Source: Bacillus rubiinfantis
Lineage (GTDB): Bacteria; Bacillota; Bacilli; Bacillales; Cytobacillaceae
DNA length: 64,000 nt
Assembly: GCA_000752035.1 (NCBI GenBank)
Contig: CCFE01000011.1
Coordinates: 154,215 to 218,214 of the forward strand
Direction of reading: 5' to 3'
The position numbers and the translations under genes are program-made. The notes below the pieces were generated by a model. It was not told the origin of the DNA. It saw only the letters and a program-made list of their open reading frames with translations, and searched no databases. Below are positions 17,003-25,472 of the stretch, in pieces; position 1 is the first letter of the stretch, and every line of letters begins with the position of its first letter.

Positions 17003-17785
17003 ATGTTAACTAAATTAGAAGCATTGATCCTTGGTATCATTCAAGGCTTAACGGAGTTTTTGCCCATTTCCAGTACAGGGCATTTATATTTAGGCAGGAA
17101 TTTATTCGGCTTACAAGAAGCAGGACTATTACTTGATACGATGCTTCATATCGGCACACTTATAGCCGTGTTTATTTTTTACAGGGATGAGTTTGTCAAA
17201 ATCATCCGCAATCCGTTTAGTAAATTGACCTTTTTATTAATTGTCGGAACCATCCCCGCGGTTGTCATTGGTCTCGCCTTTAAGGATTATATTGACGAGA
17301 TTTCAACTACGGGAGTGACCATCGGCTGGGAATTCCTTGCAACCGGACTATTTCTTTGGCTCGCTGATTCTGCTAAAAATGGCTATAAAAAGCTTGACGA
17401 TATCACCTACAAGGATGCGTTTTTTATCGGCACGTTTCAGGCAGCGGCGATTTTACCAGCTATCTCCCGCTCCGGTATGACGATTGCCGCCGCACTGTGG
17501 CGCAAGTTAGACAGGGAGACAGCCGCCTATTTTTCCTTTCTATTATCGACACCGGCCATTGCCGGAGCAATTGTTCTGCAAACGAAGGATTTACTTGGCG
17601 GTGGTGGTGAGCAAATTTCTTTATCTGCCCTGCTCGTTGCCATCATTTCCTCAGCTTTCTTTGGCTATGTCGCCGTTAAGTGGATGATTGGCTTTTTGAA
17701 AAAACATTCTTTAAAACCATTTGCCATTTATGTTTGGGTATTGGGATTGATCGTGCTGTATTTCCAATTTACTGGTCAATTTTAA
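17003..17785 (+). CDS. uppP: Undecaprenyl-diphosphatase
   Basis: 260 aa, BacA/UppP family, with about eight membrane segments. Conserved EFLPISSTGHLYLG (about 18-31, with Glu and Ser/His active-site residues) and AILPAISRSGMTIAAALWR (the Arg-bearing motif). It dephosphorylates undecaprenyl pyrophosphate on the outer face of the membrane to recycle the lipid carrier, and confers bacitracin tolerance. GAGGGAGC precedes the ATG at 17003; the GTG at 16991 lies upstream of that site and is rejected. Monocistronic with its own terminator. Confidence 0.95.
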   Translation: MLTKLEALILGIIQGLTEFLPISSTGHLYLGRNLFGLQEAGLLLDTMLHIGTLIAVFIFYRDEFVKIIRNPFSKLTFLLIVGTIPAVVIGLAFKDYIDEISTTGVTIGWEFLATGLFLWLADSAKNGYKKLDDITYKDAFFIGTFQAAAILPAISRSGMTIAAALWRKLDRETAAYFSFLLSTPAIAGAIVLQTKDLLGGGGEQISLSALLVAIISSAFFGYVAVKWMIGFLKKHSLKPFAIYVWVLGLIVLYFQFTGQF

Positions 17786-17787
17786 AA

Positions 17788-17821
17788 GCGGTCCGACGCA
17801 GAATCGGACCGCAATTTTTTT
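17788..17821 (+). terminator. Terminator after uppP
   Basis: GCGGTCCGA / TCGGACCGC, a 9-bp perfect stem followed by AATTTTTTT. Confidence 0.92.
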
Positions 17822-17885
17822 ACCTGGAGTATGAAACTATATCAGCGATTTCTCGGAGATATCAGTGCTGTCACTCAGACCAGGA

Positions 17886-18533
17886 TTATTTGGCCATTTC
17901 CCTTGCTGCCGTTGCTGCTGCTTCTTTCGCTTTCGCCATAATTTCAGGTGCCTCTTTTGGAAAATGGTCCATTCCTTCGGCGACAACGGTGTCCATTAGC
18001 TCAAATCCGAGAAACTCGAGAGCCTTCCGTAAATAACGATCTCCCATTTCAAATTCAACCATTGGTCCAGTTGAATAAATACCGCCACGTGTTTGAATGT
18101 GAATCGCCTTCCGACCGGTCATTAGTCCTCTTGGGCCTTCTTTCGTGTTTGTGAACGTTTTTTCCGCAATAAACATGCAATCCATGAATGATTTTAAAAT
18201 CGCTGGCGCTCCGAGATTCCAAATTGGTGTAACAAACACATAATAGTCGGCAGCAATGAAGTGATCTGCTAAGGCATGCATTTTTTCCAATTTTGTCCGC
18301 TCTGCTTCAGACAGCTGCTCCTTTGTATAGCCCATAAACGATAATTTGGCTCGGGCATACAATAAATCCATATCAATCTCTGGGATTTCCATATCATATA
18401 GATGCATATGCTCTATCTCGACATCAGGCTGAACTTGTTTAAATGCCTCTAAAAATACCTCCCCAATCTGCATCCCTTTTGAAAGCTTCACGTTGTTTTT
18501 TGGATTGACCGTAATATACAAAAGCTTCGACAT
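17886..18533 (-). CDS. azoR: FMN-dependent NADH:azoreductase / quinone reductase
   Basis: 215 aa flavodoxin-like fold. KLLYITVNPK at the N-terminus binds the FMN phosphate, followed by FVTPIWNLGAPAILKSFMD and IHIQTRGGIYS, both typical of the AzoR family. It reduces quinones and azo dyes with NADH, usually as a homodimer, and protects against electrophiles. AAGGAAGGGAA precedes the ATG. Which B. subtilis paralogue it matches is not clear. Confidence 0.9.
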   Translation of the reverse strand: MSKLLYITVNPKNNVKLSKGMQIGEVFLEAFKQVQPDVEIEHMHLYDMEIPEIDMDLLYARAKLSFMGYTKEQLSEAERTKLEKMHALADHFIAADYYVFVTPIWNLGAPAILKSFMDCMFIAEKTFTNTKEGPRGLMTGRKAIHIQTRGGIYSTGPMVEFEMGDRYLRKALEFLGFELMDTVVAEGMDHFPKEAPEIMAKAKEAAATAAREMAK

Positions 18534-18638
18534 TTTATAATTCCCTTCCTTATCCTGTAATTAACACACATCTTTATCTTAACCTATTTTCGATTGTTCA
18601 CTTTTGAACAAACAATGAAATATATATGAATTTAGCAT

Positions 18639-18678
18639 AAAACTTAATAATTCTTAATAAAACTTAACAAAACGTAAC
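18639..18678. promoter_or_regulatory. AAAACTTAA/AAAACGTAA direct repeats upstream of tupR (possible operator)
   Basis: Near-identical words start at 18639, 18659 and 18669, i.e. 20 and 10 bp apart on one helix face. They lie 60-100 bp before tupR. A possible TAGAAT -10 box is at 18710-18715. Regulation by TupR itself is a guess. Confidence 0.35.
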
Positions 18679-18736
18679 AATTATCACTTTAATATCGTTT
18701 TAACTTGGTTAGAATGTAAAAAAGGAGGGATAACCT

Positions 18737-19678
18737 ATGGAGGGGAAGGCCTATACTCCTGATGAGGTGGCGCAAATTTTTCAAATATCAAAACATACCG
18801 TCTATGAACTCATTAAACGCGGTGAGCTCGATGCTTTTAAAATTGGCAATAAAATGCGAATTGACCATTCAGAGCTTGAAAGATATAAACAGAGTAAGAA
18901 AGCGCCTGTGAAGAAAAGTCCAGTAAACCAGACAGCTGCTCCAGAGGTATATGTGAATCGATTGCAGCTTTCAGGCAGCCATGATTTTCTTGTCGAACAT
19001 GTTGCAAAGGAAGCAGCCCGGACACTGCAGCTGCAAATACAACCGTCTTACATAGGAAGTTTAGAGGGTCTGATGCTTCTTTACCGTGGTCAATCTGATA
19101 TTGCTGCTATGCATTTATTGGACCCTAATTCTCATGAATATAACTTACCTTTTATTAAGCAATTATTTATTTATGAGTCTATAGCGGTCATAAGATTAGC
19201 AGCCCGTGAACAAGGATTTATTGTCGCAAAAGGAAATCCGAAGAACTTCTACGATTTTACAGACCTGACGCGAAGGGATATACGATTTATCAATCGCCAA
19301 AAAGGGTCTGGAACCCGGTTTTTACTTGATTTGAAGCTTTCAAGCAATGGCATTGATCCGCAGCAGATTAATGGCTACAGCAATGAAGAATGGAATCACT
19401 TATCCGCCGCTTCCAACATAGCTAGAGGTGCCGCTGATGTTGCCTTCGGAATTCACTCGGCAGCCAGTCACTTAGGCCTTGATTTTCTTCCAGTGGCCAA
19501 GGAAAATTTCGATCTCGTCTTCCGTTTTACAAGTGAAAATAGACAGATGCTTACTGAGCTCATCCAATTTTTACAATCAAAGCGATTTAAAGAGAGTTTA
19601 TCTGACTTTGAAGGGTATGACGTAACAAATTTAGGAAAAATAATCTACCAAACAAATTTAATGGAGGATAATTCATGA
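18737..19678 (+). CDS. HTH regulator with periplasmic-binding-protein-like effector domain (TupR-type)
   Basis: 313 aa. Residues 1-50 are an excisionase/MerR-like DNA-binding domain (YTPDEVAQIFQISKHTVYEL, KRGELDAFKIGNKMRIDHSE). A linker is followed, from about residue 75, by a PBP-like domain with HLLDPNSHEYNLPF, FINRQKGSGTRFLLD and ARGAADVAFGI. Such proteins sit upstream of tungstate/molybdate transporters and are thought to sense the oxyanion. It overlaps tupA by 4 bp (ATGA), so it is part of the operon. Ligand identity is inferred from the neighbours. Confidence 0.88.
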   Translation: MEGKAYTPDEVAQIFQISKHTVYELIKRGELDAFKIGNKMRIDHSELERYKQSKKAPVKKSPVNQTAAPEVYVNRLQLSGSHDFLVEHVAKEAARTLQLQIQPSYIGSLEGLMLLYRGQSDIAAMHLLDPNSHEYNLPFIKQLFIYESIAVIRLAAREQGFIVAKGNPKNFYDFTDLTRRDIRFINRQKGSGTRFLLDLKLSSNGIDPQQINGYSNEEWNHLSAASNIARGAADVAFGIHSAASHLGLDFLPVAKENFDLVFRFTSENRQMLTELIQFLQSKRFKESLSDFEGYDVTNLGKIIYQTNLMEDNS

Positions 19679-20538
19679 GAAAAAAACGTTTATTCATTGC
19701 CCTCTTTGCAATGATGCTTTTCTTATTAACTGCATGCGGGAATACAGACAATAATCAAGCTTCAAAGGATAACAAGGAAAATACAAAAGCTGAACCATCA
19801 GAATTAATAGTAGCGACCACCACGAGTACACAAGACAGTGGCTTACTTGATGTTCTTATCCCAATGTTTGAACAGGAAAACAATGTAAAAGTAAAAACGA
19901 TTGCGGTTGGAACAGGACAAGCTTTAGAAATGGGCACTAAAGGTGAAGCAGACGTCATGCTCGTCCACGCACCAAAATCCGAAGAAGAAGTCGTAGCAGC
20001 TGGTGATGCCATCAACCGTAAGCGCGTCATGTATAATGACTTTGTCTTAGTTGGACCAACTGGCGATCCTGCTGGTACAAACGGACAAGATATTAAGGAT
20101 GCTTTGAAAAAGATTGCCGACTCCAAAGCCATTTTCGTTTCCCGCGGTGATGATTCTGGTACTCACAAAAAAGAACTCAGCATCTGGGAAGCTGCTGGAA
20201 TGAAGCCTGAAGGTGACTGGTATGTGTCTACTGGTCAAGGTATGGGACAAACACTGCAGGTCACTGCTGAGAAAAAGGGCTATTGCTTAACAGACCGGGC
20301 TACATGGCTGGCACAGGAAAAAAATCTAGCCGGACTTAAAATCGTTGTTGAAGGCGGCGAAGATTTGAAAAATATTTACCATGTCATGCAAGTAAATCCG
20401 GAAAAGCACGACAAAGTTAATAGCAAAGATGCCGAAAAATTTGTAAACTTTATGGTAGCCAAGAAAACTCAAGAGGTTATTGAAAACTTCGGTAAGAAAG
20501 AATACGGTCAATCTTTATTTATTAGTTATACAGAATAA
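19675..20538 (+). CDS. tupA: Tungstate ABC transporter substrate-binding lipoprotein
   Basis: 287 aa with a lipoprotein signal (LFLLTACG, Cys near residue 21). The mature part begins with the TupA hallmark VATTTSTQDSGLLDVLIPMF and has IAVGTGQALEMGTKGEADVM and FVSRGDDSGTHKKELSIWEA, which contain the Ser/Thr/Arg residues that hold the tetrahedral oxyanion. It binds tungstate outside the cell. Molybdate cannot be excluded, though TupA proteins generally prefer tungstate. It is separated from tupB by a repeat-containing gap. Confidence 0.93.
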   Translation: MRKKRLFIALFAMMLFLLTACGNTDNNQASKDNKENTKAEPSELIVATTTSTQDSGLLDVLIPMFEQENNVKVKTIAVGTGQALEMGTKGEADVMLVHAPKSEEEVVAAGDAINRKRVMYNDFVLVGPTGDPAGTNGQDIKDALKKIADSKAIFVSRGDDSGTHKKELSIWEAAGMKPEGDWYVSTGQGMGQTLQVTAEKKGYCLTDRATWLAQEKNLAGLKIVVEGGEDLKNIYHVMQVNPEKHDKVNSKDAEKFVNFMVAKKTQEVIENFGKKEYGQSLFISYTE

Positions 20539-20551
20539 TAGATGTTGATGT

Positions 20552-20712
20552 AACTTGCGACAGTATGGGAGCTCCATTCGTCAATTAGAGCTCTTCTTGC
20601 GACAGTCGAGAATTTTACAATTAGAGCTCTTCTTCTTGCGCCAGTAGTAAAGCTGTTTACGTCAATTGGAGTACTTCCAGTTGAAGAGCTGTTTACGATA
20701 ATTGGAGATTGA
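20552..20712. repeat. Degenerate 36-45 bp repeats inside the tup operon
   Basis: CAATTAGAGCTCTTCTT or CAATTGGAG-like words start at 20582, 20618, 20663 and 20699 (spacing 36, 45, 36). TTGCGACAGT/TTGCGCCAGT occurs three times. On the minus strand the four units read CT(C)TAATTG...ACTG(T)CGCAAGAAGAG. AGAGCTCT is self-complementary. The array occupies most of the 194-bp tupA-tupB gap. Confidence 0.82.
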
Positions 20713-20732
20713 TTAGTCACCTGGAGGATGTT

Positions 20733-21431
20733 ATGGAACTGCTAATAGATGGATTAAAAAAGGCAATTGAGATGATTTTTACCGGTAATCAGGAGGTTTT
20801 TGCAATTACCTGGTTGACGCTAAAAATCTGTCTTATTTCCATTTTCATTAGCACCCTGATTGGGTTGCCATTAGGGATTTTGCTAGGTTTAACAAGATTT
20901 CCAGGCCGAAAAATATTATTAATGTTCATTAATATTGGCCTTGGCCTGCCTCCAGTTGTTGCAGGATTGTGGATTACAATGCTGCTATGGCGCTCGGGAC
21001 CATTGAGTGAACTATCATTACTTTACACTCCAACGGCCATCGTGTTGGCGCAAATACTAGTGTCACTTCCGATTGTTACAAGCTTGACTACCAGCGCCTT
21101 TCAGCAAATTAATGACAAAATGATGTTGCAGATTAAAGCATTAGGGGCAACGAAATGGCAGACTCTCATCATCCTTATCAGACAATCAAAAATTGCTATT
21201 ATTGCCGCGATTATGGCAGGGTTTGGGCGAGTTATTGCTGAAGTTGGTGCGGCAATGATGGTTGGAGGGAACATTCAAGGTGACACACGCATATTAACTA
21301 CATCCATTGTCATGGAAGTTTCCAAAGGAAATTTTGACATTGCCTTGGCGCTATCTTTTATTCTCTTAGCTGTTGCCCTGTTAATTACAGCAGCCTTAAC
21401 GTTTTTACAGCAAAGGAGGCGCTTTTCATGA
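20733..21431 (+). CDS. tupB: Tungstate ABC transporter permease
   Basis: 232 aa from the ATG at 20733, with GGAGG 5-6 bp upstream; an alternative TTG at 20709 is less likely. About five membrane segments, with the EAA-like loop containing IKALGATKWQTLIILIRQS and a conserved GFGRVIAEVGAAMMVGGNI. It forms the membrane channel. The gene after it overlaps by 4 bp. Confidence 0.93.
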   Translation: MELLIDGLKKAIEMIFTGNQEVFAITWLTLKICLISIFISTLIGLPLGILLGLTRFPGRKILLMFINIGLGLPPVVAGLWITMLLWRSGPLSELSLLYTPTAIVLAQILVSLPIVTSLTTSAFQQINDKMMLQIKALGATKWQTLIILIRQSKIAIIAAIMAGFGRVIAEVGAAMMVGGNIQGDTRILTTSIVMEVSKGNFDIALALSFILLAVALLITAALTFLQQRRRFS

Positions 21432-22171
21432 CAGCATTAATGGAGCTTGAGAATATCACCTATGGAGTACAAAATAAGCAGATTCTTAATATATCTAATT
21501 TACAGATTCAAGAGGGTGAGTCTCTTGGCATCATGGGACCAAATGGTGCTGGAAAAAGTACTTTGCTTAAACTGCTGGCGTGTTTGGAGAGGCCGACAAG
21601 TGGCAGCATCGCCTACAAAGGAAAAAAACTTACTACTGCCCATGTACCGCTAGAACTGAGAAGAAAATTCTCGATTGCACTCCAGCAATCACTGCTGCTC
21701 GATGGTTCTGTTTTTTATAATATCGCCCTGGGATTGACGATTAGAAACATACCAAAACCGCTTATAAAGAAAAAGGTCAGCAAGTGGCTTGAACTCTTTG
21801 CAATCAGCCATCTAGCGAAAAAAAATGCTCTTTATTTATCAGGCGGCGAAGCGCAACGGGTTAACTTAGCACGGGCCATGATTGTCGAACCGGAAATTCT
21901 CTTCCTTGATGAACCTTTTTCTGCCTTAGATTTTCCGACTAAAATTAAATTAATGGAAGATTTTAAGGAAATCATCGCCAAAACAAATACAACAGCTGTA
22001 TTTGTCAGCCATGATTTAATGGAGATTCACTATTTAACAGAAAAGTTGGCCATTATTGTCGATGGTGAAGTTAAGCAATCCGGACCTACCCCTCAGGTCC
22101 TCGAATATCCCAATACCTCGACACAATCATTTTTAAATGAGTGGAAGAAATTCTATCCGCTTGCCCGTTAG
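21428..22171 (+). CDS. tupC: Tungstate ABC transporter ATP-binding protein
   Basis: 247 aa. Walker A GPNGAGKST near residue 38, a short variant signature LSGGEAQRVNLARAM, and Walker B EILFLDEPFSALD. It energises tungstate uptake. It starts inside the end of tupB (ATGA overlap). The whole unit tupR-tupA-tupB-tupC would supply tungsten or molybdenum cofactor enzymes, none of which is encoded in the window. Confidence 0.93.
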   Translation: MTALMELENITYGVQNKQILNISNLQIQEGESLGIMGPNGAGKSTLLKLLACLERPTSGSIAYKGKKLTTAHVPLELRRKFSIALQQSLLLDGSVFYNIALGLTIRNIPKPLIKKKVSKWLELFAISHLAKKNALYLSGGEAQRVNLARAMIVEPEILFLDEPFSALDFPTKIKLMEDFKEIIAKTNTTAVFVSHDLMEIHYLTEKLAIIVDGEVKQSGPTPQVLEYPNTSTQSFLNEWKKFYPLAR

Positions 22172-22212
22172 CACTTTTATCTTGGAACTGCGCTTTTTAA
22201 AATGGTGCTTTT

Positions 22213-22318
22213 TAATTTTATTAGCGATTTTTTCCTAGTTATTAGCGAATTATTAAATTTATTAGCGAATTCGTGACATTTATTAGCGATTTTTCAATTT
22301 TATTAGCGAATCGTTACC
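22213..22318. repeat. TTATTAGCGA repeat array, 20/21-bp spacing
   Basis: AGCG words start at 22223, 22244, 22264, 22285 and 22305 (spacing 21, 20, 21, 20). Same core (TTATTAGCGA) and same phasing as 9555-9674, but with different spacers. Located between convergent tupC and floT. Confidence 0.92.
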
Positions 22319-22335
22319 TCAACACCAATTCTTCG

Positions 22336-22378
22336 AAAAATAAGAGTGCCCTCACAAGTAAATGAGGGCACTCTTTAC
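22336..22378. terminator. Bidirectional terminator between tupC and floT
   Basis: AAGAGTGCCCTCA / TGAGGGCACTCTT, a 13-bp perfect stem, with A- and T-runs on either side. Confidence 0.9.
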
Positions 22379-22382
22379 ATTA

Positions 22383-23903
22383 TTACTGCTCTTTTTTCGT
22401 TAATTGATTGGTTAGATTCTCTAAACTTCCCTTAATATTGGACTTGCCAGAATAATTCTCTATTAACTCTTTGACATCAATTCCACTTGAGGCCTTTAAT
22501 GATTCCTGCAGGCTGGTCATAAGATTCGTCGCATAGCTGGTGATTTTATTGGCTCCGCCATTTTCACTAGAGCTGCTGCCTGTATCGACAACGGTAATCT
22601 TATCAATATTGGCAAGCGGTGCCGCCACCTGTTTTGCATATTCAGGAAGCATCTTGATGACCATGTCGAGAATCGCGGCTTGCCCGAACTGCTCGAAGGC
22701 CTCGGCGATTTTTTCCTTCGCTTCCGCTTCTGCCAAACCTTTCATTCGAATAACTTCTGCTTCAGAAAGACCTTGAGCCTTTTGCGCTTCCGCTTTAGCG
22801 AGACCGTCAATTCGAACCCGCTCTGCTTCAGCCTTAGCCATTGCTTCAATCCGATATTTATTGGCCTCGGCTTCAGCAATTTGCTTCGCTTTGTCAGCAG
22901 CAGCAGACTGCTCTACCGCGTAACGGTCAGCATCGGCCTTTTTCTTCACTTCAGAATCATACTGACGCTCACGGCGAAGGATTTCTTTTTCTTCGAGTTC
23001 GATTTGCTTTTGCCGTTCAATAATCTTAACTTGCATTTCTTGCTCGGTTACATCCTGTTTGGCTTTCGCACTTTCTAAATCATAAGCCATATCAGCACGT
23101 GCCTTGGCAATATCCTGCTCGCGACGGAATTCGGCAATTTTCAGTTGATTCACTTTCTCCGCTTCCGCAATCTCTGTTGCCCGCTCCAACTCAGAGCGTT
23201 TCGCTTCCTTTGCGGCTTCCGCTTTTTTAATCCGTGTTTCCTTTTCCGCATCAGCTGTCGCGATATCAGCATCACGTTTTACCTGGGCAATCCGCGGCTT
23301 CCCGAGGGCATCCAAGTAACCATTTTTATCACGAACATCTTTAATCGTGAATGATACAATCACAAGACCCATTTTTGCCAGGTCCTGCGAAGCAACGCGT
23401 TGGACTTCTTGCGAAAACTTATCACGGTTCTTGTAAATTTCCTCTACAGTCATCGAGCCAAGAATAGACCGCAAATGACCTTCAAGAACTTCGCGCGCTT
23501 CATTCTCTCGATCTTCCTTTGGTTTGCCAAGAAATTGTTCTGCCGCGGTAGCAATTTCACCGATTGAGCTGCCAATTTTTATAATCGCAACACCATCGGC
23601 CATAACTGGCACTCCTTGCTCCGTATACACTTCTGGAGTGGTAACTTCCAATTTACTTGATAACAAGCTTAATGGCTGTGCTTGTTGAAACACTGGTAAA
23701 ATAAAAGCCCCGCCGCCGCGGATAATTTTAATCTTGTTTCCCGCCTCATCAACATGGACATTTTTACTGCCCAAATAACTTCCTGTGACAATCAATGCCT
23801 CATCAGGCCCGGCAGTTCTGTATTTCGTAATAAAGACACCAATCAAGGCAAGCAAAATAAGTGCAACAATCCCAATAACAATCCAAACAAAGCCAAACTC
23901 CAT
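22383..23903 (-). CDS. floT: Flotillin-like membrane scaffold protein
   Basis: 506 aa, near B. subtilis FloT/YuaG. An N-terminal membrane hairpin (WIVIGIVALILLALIGVFIT) is followed by an SPFH/PHB domain (to about residue 190), a long Ala/Glu/Lys-rich coiled coil with repeated EAE(A) and KAEAEKVR-type heptads (about 220-400) and a Gly/Asn-containing tail. Flotillins gather in membrane microdomains and affect fluidity and signalling. It is transcribed after yuaF from a sigma-W promoter. Confidence 0.95.
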   Translation of the reverse strand: MEFGFVWIVIGIVALILLALIGVFITKYRTAGPDEALIVTGSYLGSKNVHVDEAGNKIKIIRGGGAFILPVFQQAQPLSLLSSKLEVTTPEVYTEQGVPVMADGVAIIKIGSSIGEIATAAEQFLGKPKEDRENEAREVLEGHLRSILGSMTVEEIYKNRDKFSQEVQRVASQDLAKMGLVIVSFTIKDVRDKNGYLDALGKPRIAQVKRDADIATADAEKETRIKKAEAAKEAKRSELERATEIAEAEKVNQLKIAEFRREQDIAKARADMAYDLESAKAKQDVTEQEMQVKIIERQKQIELEEKEILRRERQYDSEVKKKADADRYAVEQSAAADKAKQIAEAEANKYRIEAMAKAEAERVRIDGLAKAEAQKAQGLSEAEVIRMKGLAEAEAKEKIAEAFEQFGQAAILDMVIKMLPEYAKQVAAPLANIDKITVVDTGSSSSENGGANKITSYATNLMTSLQESLKASSGIDVKELIENYSGKSNIKGSLENLTNQLTKKEQ

Positions 23904-23918
23904 ATTTGTAACCTCCCT

Positions 23919-24461
23919 CTAAATGAAGCTTTCTCTTTCCTGATGAATCGTCACTTGTAGTACCCCATCCTTTACCTGAACCACTAATACCCTCACGCCA
24001 TTAGGAATTGTTTCTCCATCAAAGCTAGAAGCTGGTTTCGCAATTCGGCCGCTGGCATTTTCTATCAGCACTTCACCAAAGCCATCAGCAGGAATCGAAG
24101 TAATCACGGAGCCAATCCTTCCCCGCAAATCAGATTCTTTATATGCAAGCGACTCCTCTGCTGAGGATAATGGAACTAAAATGAACACATTCAAACATGT
24201 AACCAAAATAAAGGCAATTACTGCTGATATTCCCAATATTAATAACGAATGCAATGAAGACAACCGTTCAAATAAATAGCCGCTTGCGGAAAGAACGGTA
24301 ATAAAGGCGAAGACAAGCACAGGATTTAAAAAATGTAATCCCCCATCACCTGTATCAATATGAAACACATCTGCAAACAACACATAAATAATCGTTAATA
24401 CTCCGGAAATAATCAGGCCATACAAATAAATCGTTACAATCGGCTGGCCGAATAATTCCAT
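23919..24461 (-). CDS. yuaF: NfeD-like membrane protein partner of flotillin
   Basis: About 180 aa from the ATG at 24461 (GGGGTGG upstream). Three to four membrane segments, then a C-terminal OB-fold (about residue 115 onward: GRIGSVITSIPADGFGEVLI and VLVVQVKDGVLQV), typical of NfeD proteins. It is thought to assist flotillin assembly. floT follows after 15 bp. Confidence 0.9.
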   Translation of the reverse strand: MELFGQPIVTIYLYGLIISGVLTIIYVLFADVFHIDTGDGGLHFLNPVLVFAFITVLSASGYLFERLSSLHSLLILGISAVIAFILVTCLNVFILVPLSSAEESLAYKESDLRGRIGSVITSIPADGFGEVLIENASGRIAKPASSFDGETIPNGVRVLVVQVKDGVLQVTIHQERESFI

Positions 24462-24559
24462 ATGCACCACCCCGTTTCATAGTAGTACAAATACAAAGAT
24501 TACTCTGTAACAACACTAATGGACATCAACTCCTTGTCATGTAGAGTTGTACTTAGTAA

Positions 24560-24585
24560 TACGAATGAAAAACAAAATAGTTTCA
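24560..24585 (-). promoter_or_regulatory. Sigma-W promoter of yuaF-floT
   Basis: Minus strand TGAAAC (24585-24580), exactly 16 bp, then CGTA (24563-24560): a full match to the sigma-W consensus. In B. subtilis the orthologous operon is also in the sigma-W envelope-stress regulon. It lies about 100 bp before yuaF. Confidence 0.9.
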
Positions 24586-24656
24586 TTTTTTCCTAATTCT
24601 AGTATAAAGGATTATTCAGCAGCTTGGGCTGCTTCAGACAATTATTCAAAAATTAT

Positions 24657-24687
24657 TAAAAAATGCAATAGCTTTGCGACTATTGCA
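24657..24687 (-). terminator. Terminator after tcyC
   Basis: TGCAATAG-CTTTGCGA-CTATTGCA followed on the minus strand by TTTTTT. A second hairpin, AGCAGC-TTGG-GCTGCT, lies just beyond at about 24619-24634. Confidence 0.85.
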
Positions 24688-24688
24688 T

Positions 24689-25423
24689 CTACATAATCAT
24701 ATGAAGAAACTTTTTCGTTCGTTCTTTTTGAGGCCGGGAAAATATCACCTCAGGTTGATTCCGCTCTACCACCACACCGTCATCCATGAATATCACTTCA
24801 TCAGCCACTTCGCGGGCAAAACGCATTTCATGGGTAACAACAATCATCGTCATCCCTTCCTGAGCAAGGTCTTTCATTACTTTCAAGACCTCCCCTACAA
24901 GTTCAGGGTCAAGAGCTGATGTTGGTTCATCAAAAAGCATGACTTCGGGTTCCATGGCCAATGCACGGGCAATGCCAACACGCTGCTGCTGCCCGCCAGA
25001 CAACTGTGATGGATAGGAATCAAGTTTATCACGCAGTCCGACCTTTTCCAGCAATGCCTCTGCCCTTTTTCTAGCCGTGGCTTTGTCCTCCCGCTTCACA
25101 ATGATTGGTCCTTCCATTACATTTTCTAGAGCGGTTTTATGTGGGAATAAATGATAATTCTGAAATACCATTCCCGTTAACCGACGAAAAGCGGTGATAT
25201 TTTTTTTCGGGACGTTTTTTGAAAAATCCAATGTTTGTCCGGCAATTGTCAGAATCCCCTTTGTCGGTGTCTCGAGAATATTCAAACAGCGGAGCATCGT
25301 TGTTTTTCCAGATCCAGAGGGTCCAATGATAACAACCACTTTGCCTCTATCCACTTGTAAATTGATACCTTTTAATACCTCTAATCCACCGAATTGCTTT
25401 GTTAATCCTTGAATTGAGATCAT
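24689..25423 (-). CDS. tcyC: Amino-acid (cystine-type) ABC transporter ATP-binding protein
   Basis: 244 aa polar-amino-acid ABC ATPase. Walker A GPSGSGKTT (about 34-42), LSGGQQQRVGIARALA, and Walker B VMLFDEPTSALDPE. Last gene of a three-gene unit tcyA-tcyB-tcyC. The substrate is inferred from TcyA; the ATPase alone fits several amino acids. Confidence 0.87.
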   Translation of the reverse strand: MISIQGLTKQFGGLEVLKGINLQVDRGKVVVIIGPSGSGKTTMLRCLNILETPTKGILTIAGQTLDFSKNVPKKNITAFRRLTGMVFQNYHLFPHKTALENVMEGPIIVKREDKATARKRAEALLEKVGLRDKLDSYPSQLSGGQQQRVGIARALAMEPEVMLFDEPTSALDPELVGEVLKVMKDLAQEGMTMIVVTHEMRFAREVADEVIFMDDGVVVERNQPEVIFSRPQKERTKKFLHMIM

Positions 25424-25472
25424 CTGTGAACCCCTTTATACAACCATTTTAACCAATTGGATGCTGCTAGTT

